Notes under the pieces: model-generated | Told to the model about the DNA's origin: nothing | Database searches by the model: none | The model's input: only the letters and a program-made list of their open reading frames with translations | Assembly: GCA_013695855.1 (NCBI GenBank) | Contig: JACCZR010000133.1 | Coordinates: forward strand, 1 to 14,430 | Direction: 5' to 3' | Origin: Thermoleophilaceae bacterium | GTDB taxonomy: Bacteria; Actinomycetota; Thermoleophilia; Solirubrobacterales; Thermoleophilaceae | DNA length: 14,430 bases | Program-made: the position numbers and the translations under genes | Part shown: positions 14,080 to 14,430 of the stretch, in pieces | How the letters are laid out: each line of letters opens with the position of its first letter | Numbering within the stretch: the stretch's first letter is position 1

Positions 14080-14313
14080 TCAGAGCGGTACGACCAGGGC
14101 GGTCTCTTCGCCCTCCGGCGTCTCCTCGTGGTGCTCGTTGGCACCCGTGTAGACGGCGGTGCCGATCGAGCCGATCACCAGGACCACCGAGACGATCGAG
14201 ACGACGCGCTCGGCCAGATCGGTGTTGGGAAAGCCCTCGCGGGTGATGCCGAGGAAGGAGACGACCACGGCCCACACCGCGAGCAGGCCGCCGACCACGT
14301 GGAAGGCGTTCAT
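14080..14313 (-). CDS. small two-helix membrane protein, function unknown
   Basis: A 77-residue protein I do not recognise. Two hydrophobic helices (about 3-23 and 37-58) flank a short loop containing REGFPNTD. An acidic tail follows (NEHHEETPEGEE), ending in a hydrophobic LVVPL. Both ends are probably on the same side of the membrane. The ATG at 14313 lacks a Shine-Dalgarno. A TACCTT box sits 8 bases upstream, so a leaderless mRNA is possible. The gene is followed after 2 bp by the PRC-barrel-like gene. Opposite-strand frames here look like shadows, since the hydrophobic pattern and loop composition are coherent only on this strand. Confidence 0.7.
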   Translation of the reverse strand: MNAFHVVGGLLAVWAVVVSFLGITREGFPNTDLAERVVSIVSVVLVIGSIGTAVYTGANEHHEETPEGEETALVVPL

Positions 14314-14430
14314 CGGCGCGAAAGGTAGCGCAGCCCGATCGTGTCCCCTAGGCGCGGGGGCGCGGATGCCCCGAGCGGCCGGAGCGCCCGTCCAGCGTGC
14401 GGACCCGACGCGGCTCGCGCGGGGCCGGCG
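14314..14430. other. window-end segment upstream of the small membrane protein gene
   Basis: Presumably the promoter region of the 13751-14313 gene pair. On the minus strand a frame open from the window edge ends at a TAG (14350-14348) and would give an Arg/Pro/Gly-rich tail of some 26 codons; it may be the 3' end of another leftward gene, but composition alone cannot settle this. A 16-base sequence at 14327-14342 is repeated near the 5' end of the GH31 gene (11226-11241). Confidence 0.35.

Noticed and set aside
1..14430. CRISPR array, tRNA, rRNA, insertion sequence or prophage genes
   Set aside because: No spaced direct repeats, cloverleaf-like segments, transposase or integrase motifs, or abrupt composition change were seen by eye; a tRNA or repeat scan would be the decisive test.
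14373..14430. Possible + strand gene starting at ATG 14373
   Set aside because: Only about 19 codons remain before the window ends, with no ribosome site and no motif.

Overview
The window is GC-rich chromosomal DNA with dense gene packing, GTG starts, and Actinobacteria-like families (DUF2339 membrane protein, two-domain VOC protein of the Cfp30B type, MgtA-like GT4). This suggests a high-GC actinobacterium. A member of Thermoleophilia (Solirubrobacter-like) would fit, but that placement is inference. No rRNA, tRNA, insertion sequence, phage gene or CRISPR array was seen. No gene-free stretch exceeds 300 bases; the longest is about 220 bases (7292-7511).

Layout. (1) 1-1484: the 3' part of a MOSC-domain gene converges on moaA (molybdopterin biosynthesis), and their stop codons overlap on one CTAG. 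(2) 1562-6412: a divergent cluster. A large DUF2339 membrane protein is read leftward. A TetR regulator, an HD-domain phosphohydrolase and an M20 metallopeptidase are read rightward, each overlapping the next by one base. The short divergent promoter holds two related 17-bp palindromic sites 33 bp apart, one of which carries candidate -35 boxes for both directions. (3) 6452-7291: a two-domain VOC protein. (4) 7512-11308, leftward: citrate synthase preceded by a GH31 glycosidase, 44 bp apart. (5) 11437-13722, rightward: a fusion of an N-terminal PHP metal-dependent hydrolase domain with a C-terminal GT4 glycosyltransferase, joined by a hydrophobic linker. (6) 13751-14313, leftward: a PRC-barrel-like small protein and a two-helix small membrane protein, 2 bp apart.

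How the parts may work together. MOSC and MoaA share the molybdenum-cofactor theme. The TetR divergon looks like one autoregulated unit controlling a membrane protein, a nucleotide or phosphate-ester hydrolase and a peptidase or deacylase; its ligand is unknown. The GH31 enzyme and the PHP-GT4 fusion are divergently transcribed and both concern carbohydrates, but no shared pathway can be named from sequence. The two least conventional items are the PHP-GT4 fusion and the TetR divergon with its symmetric operator-promoter layout.
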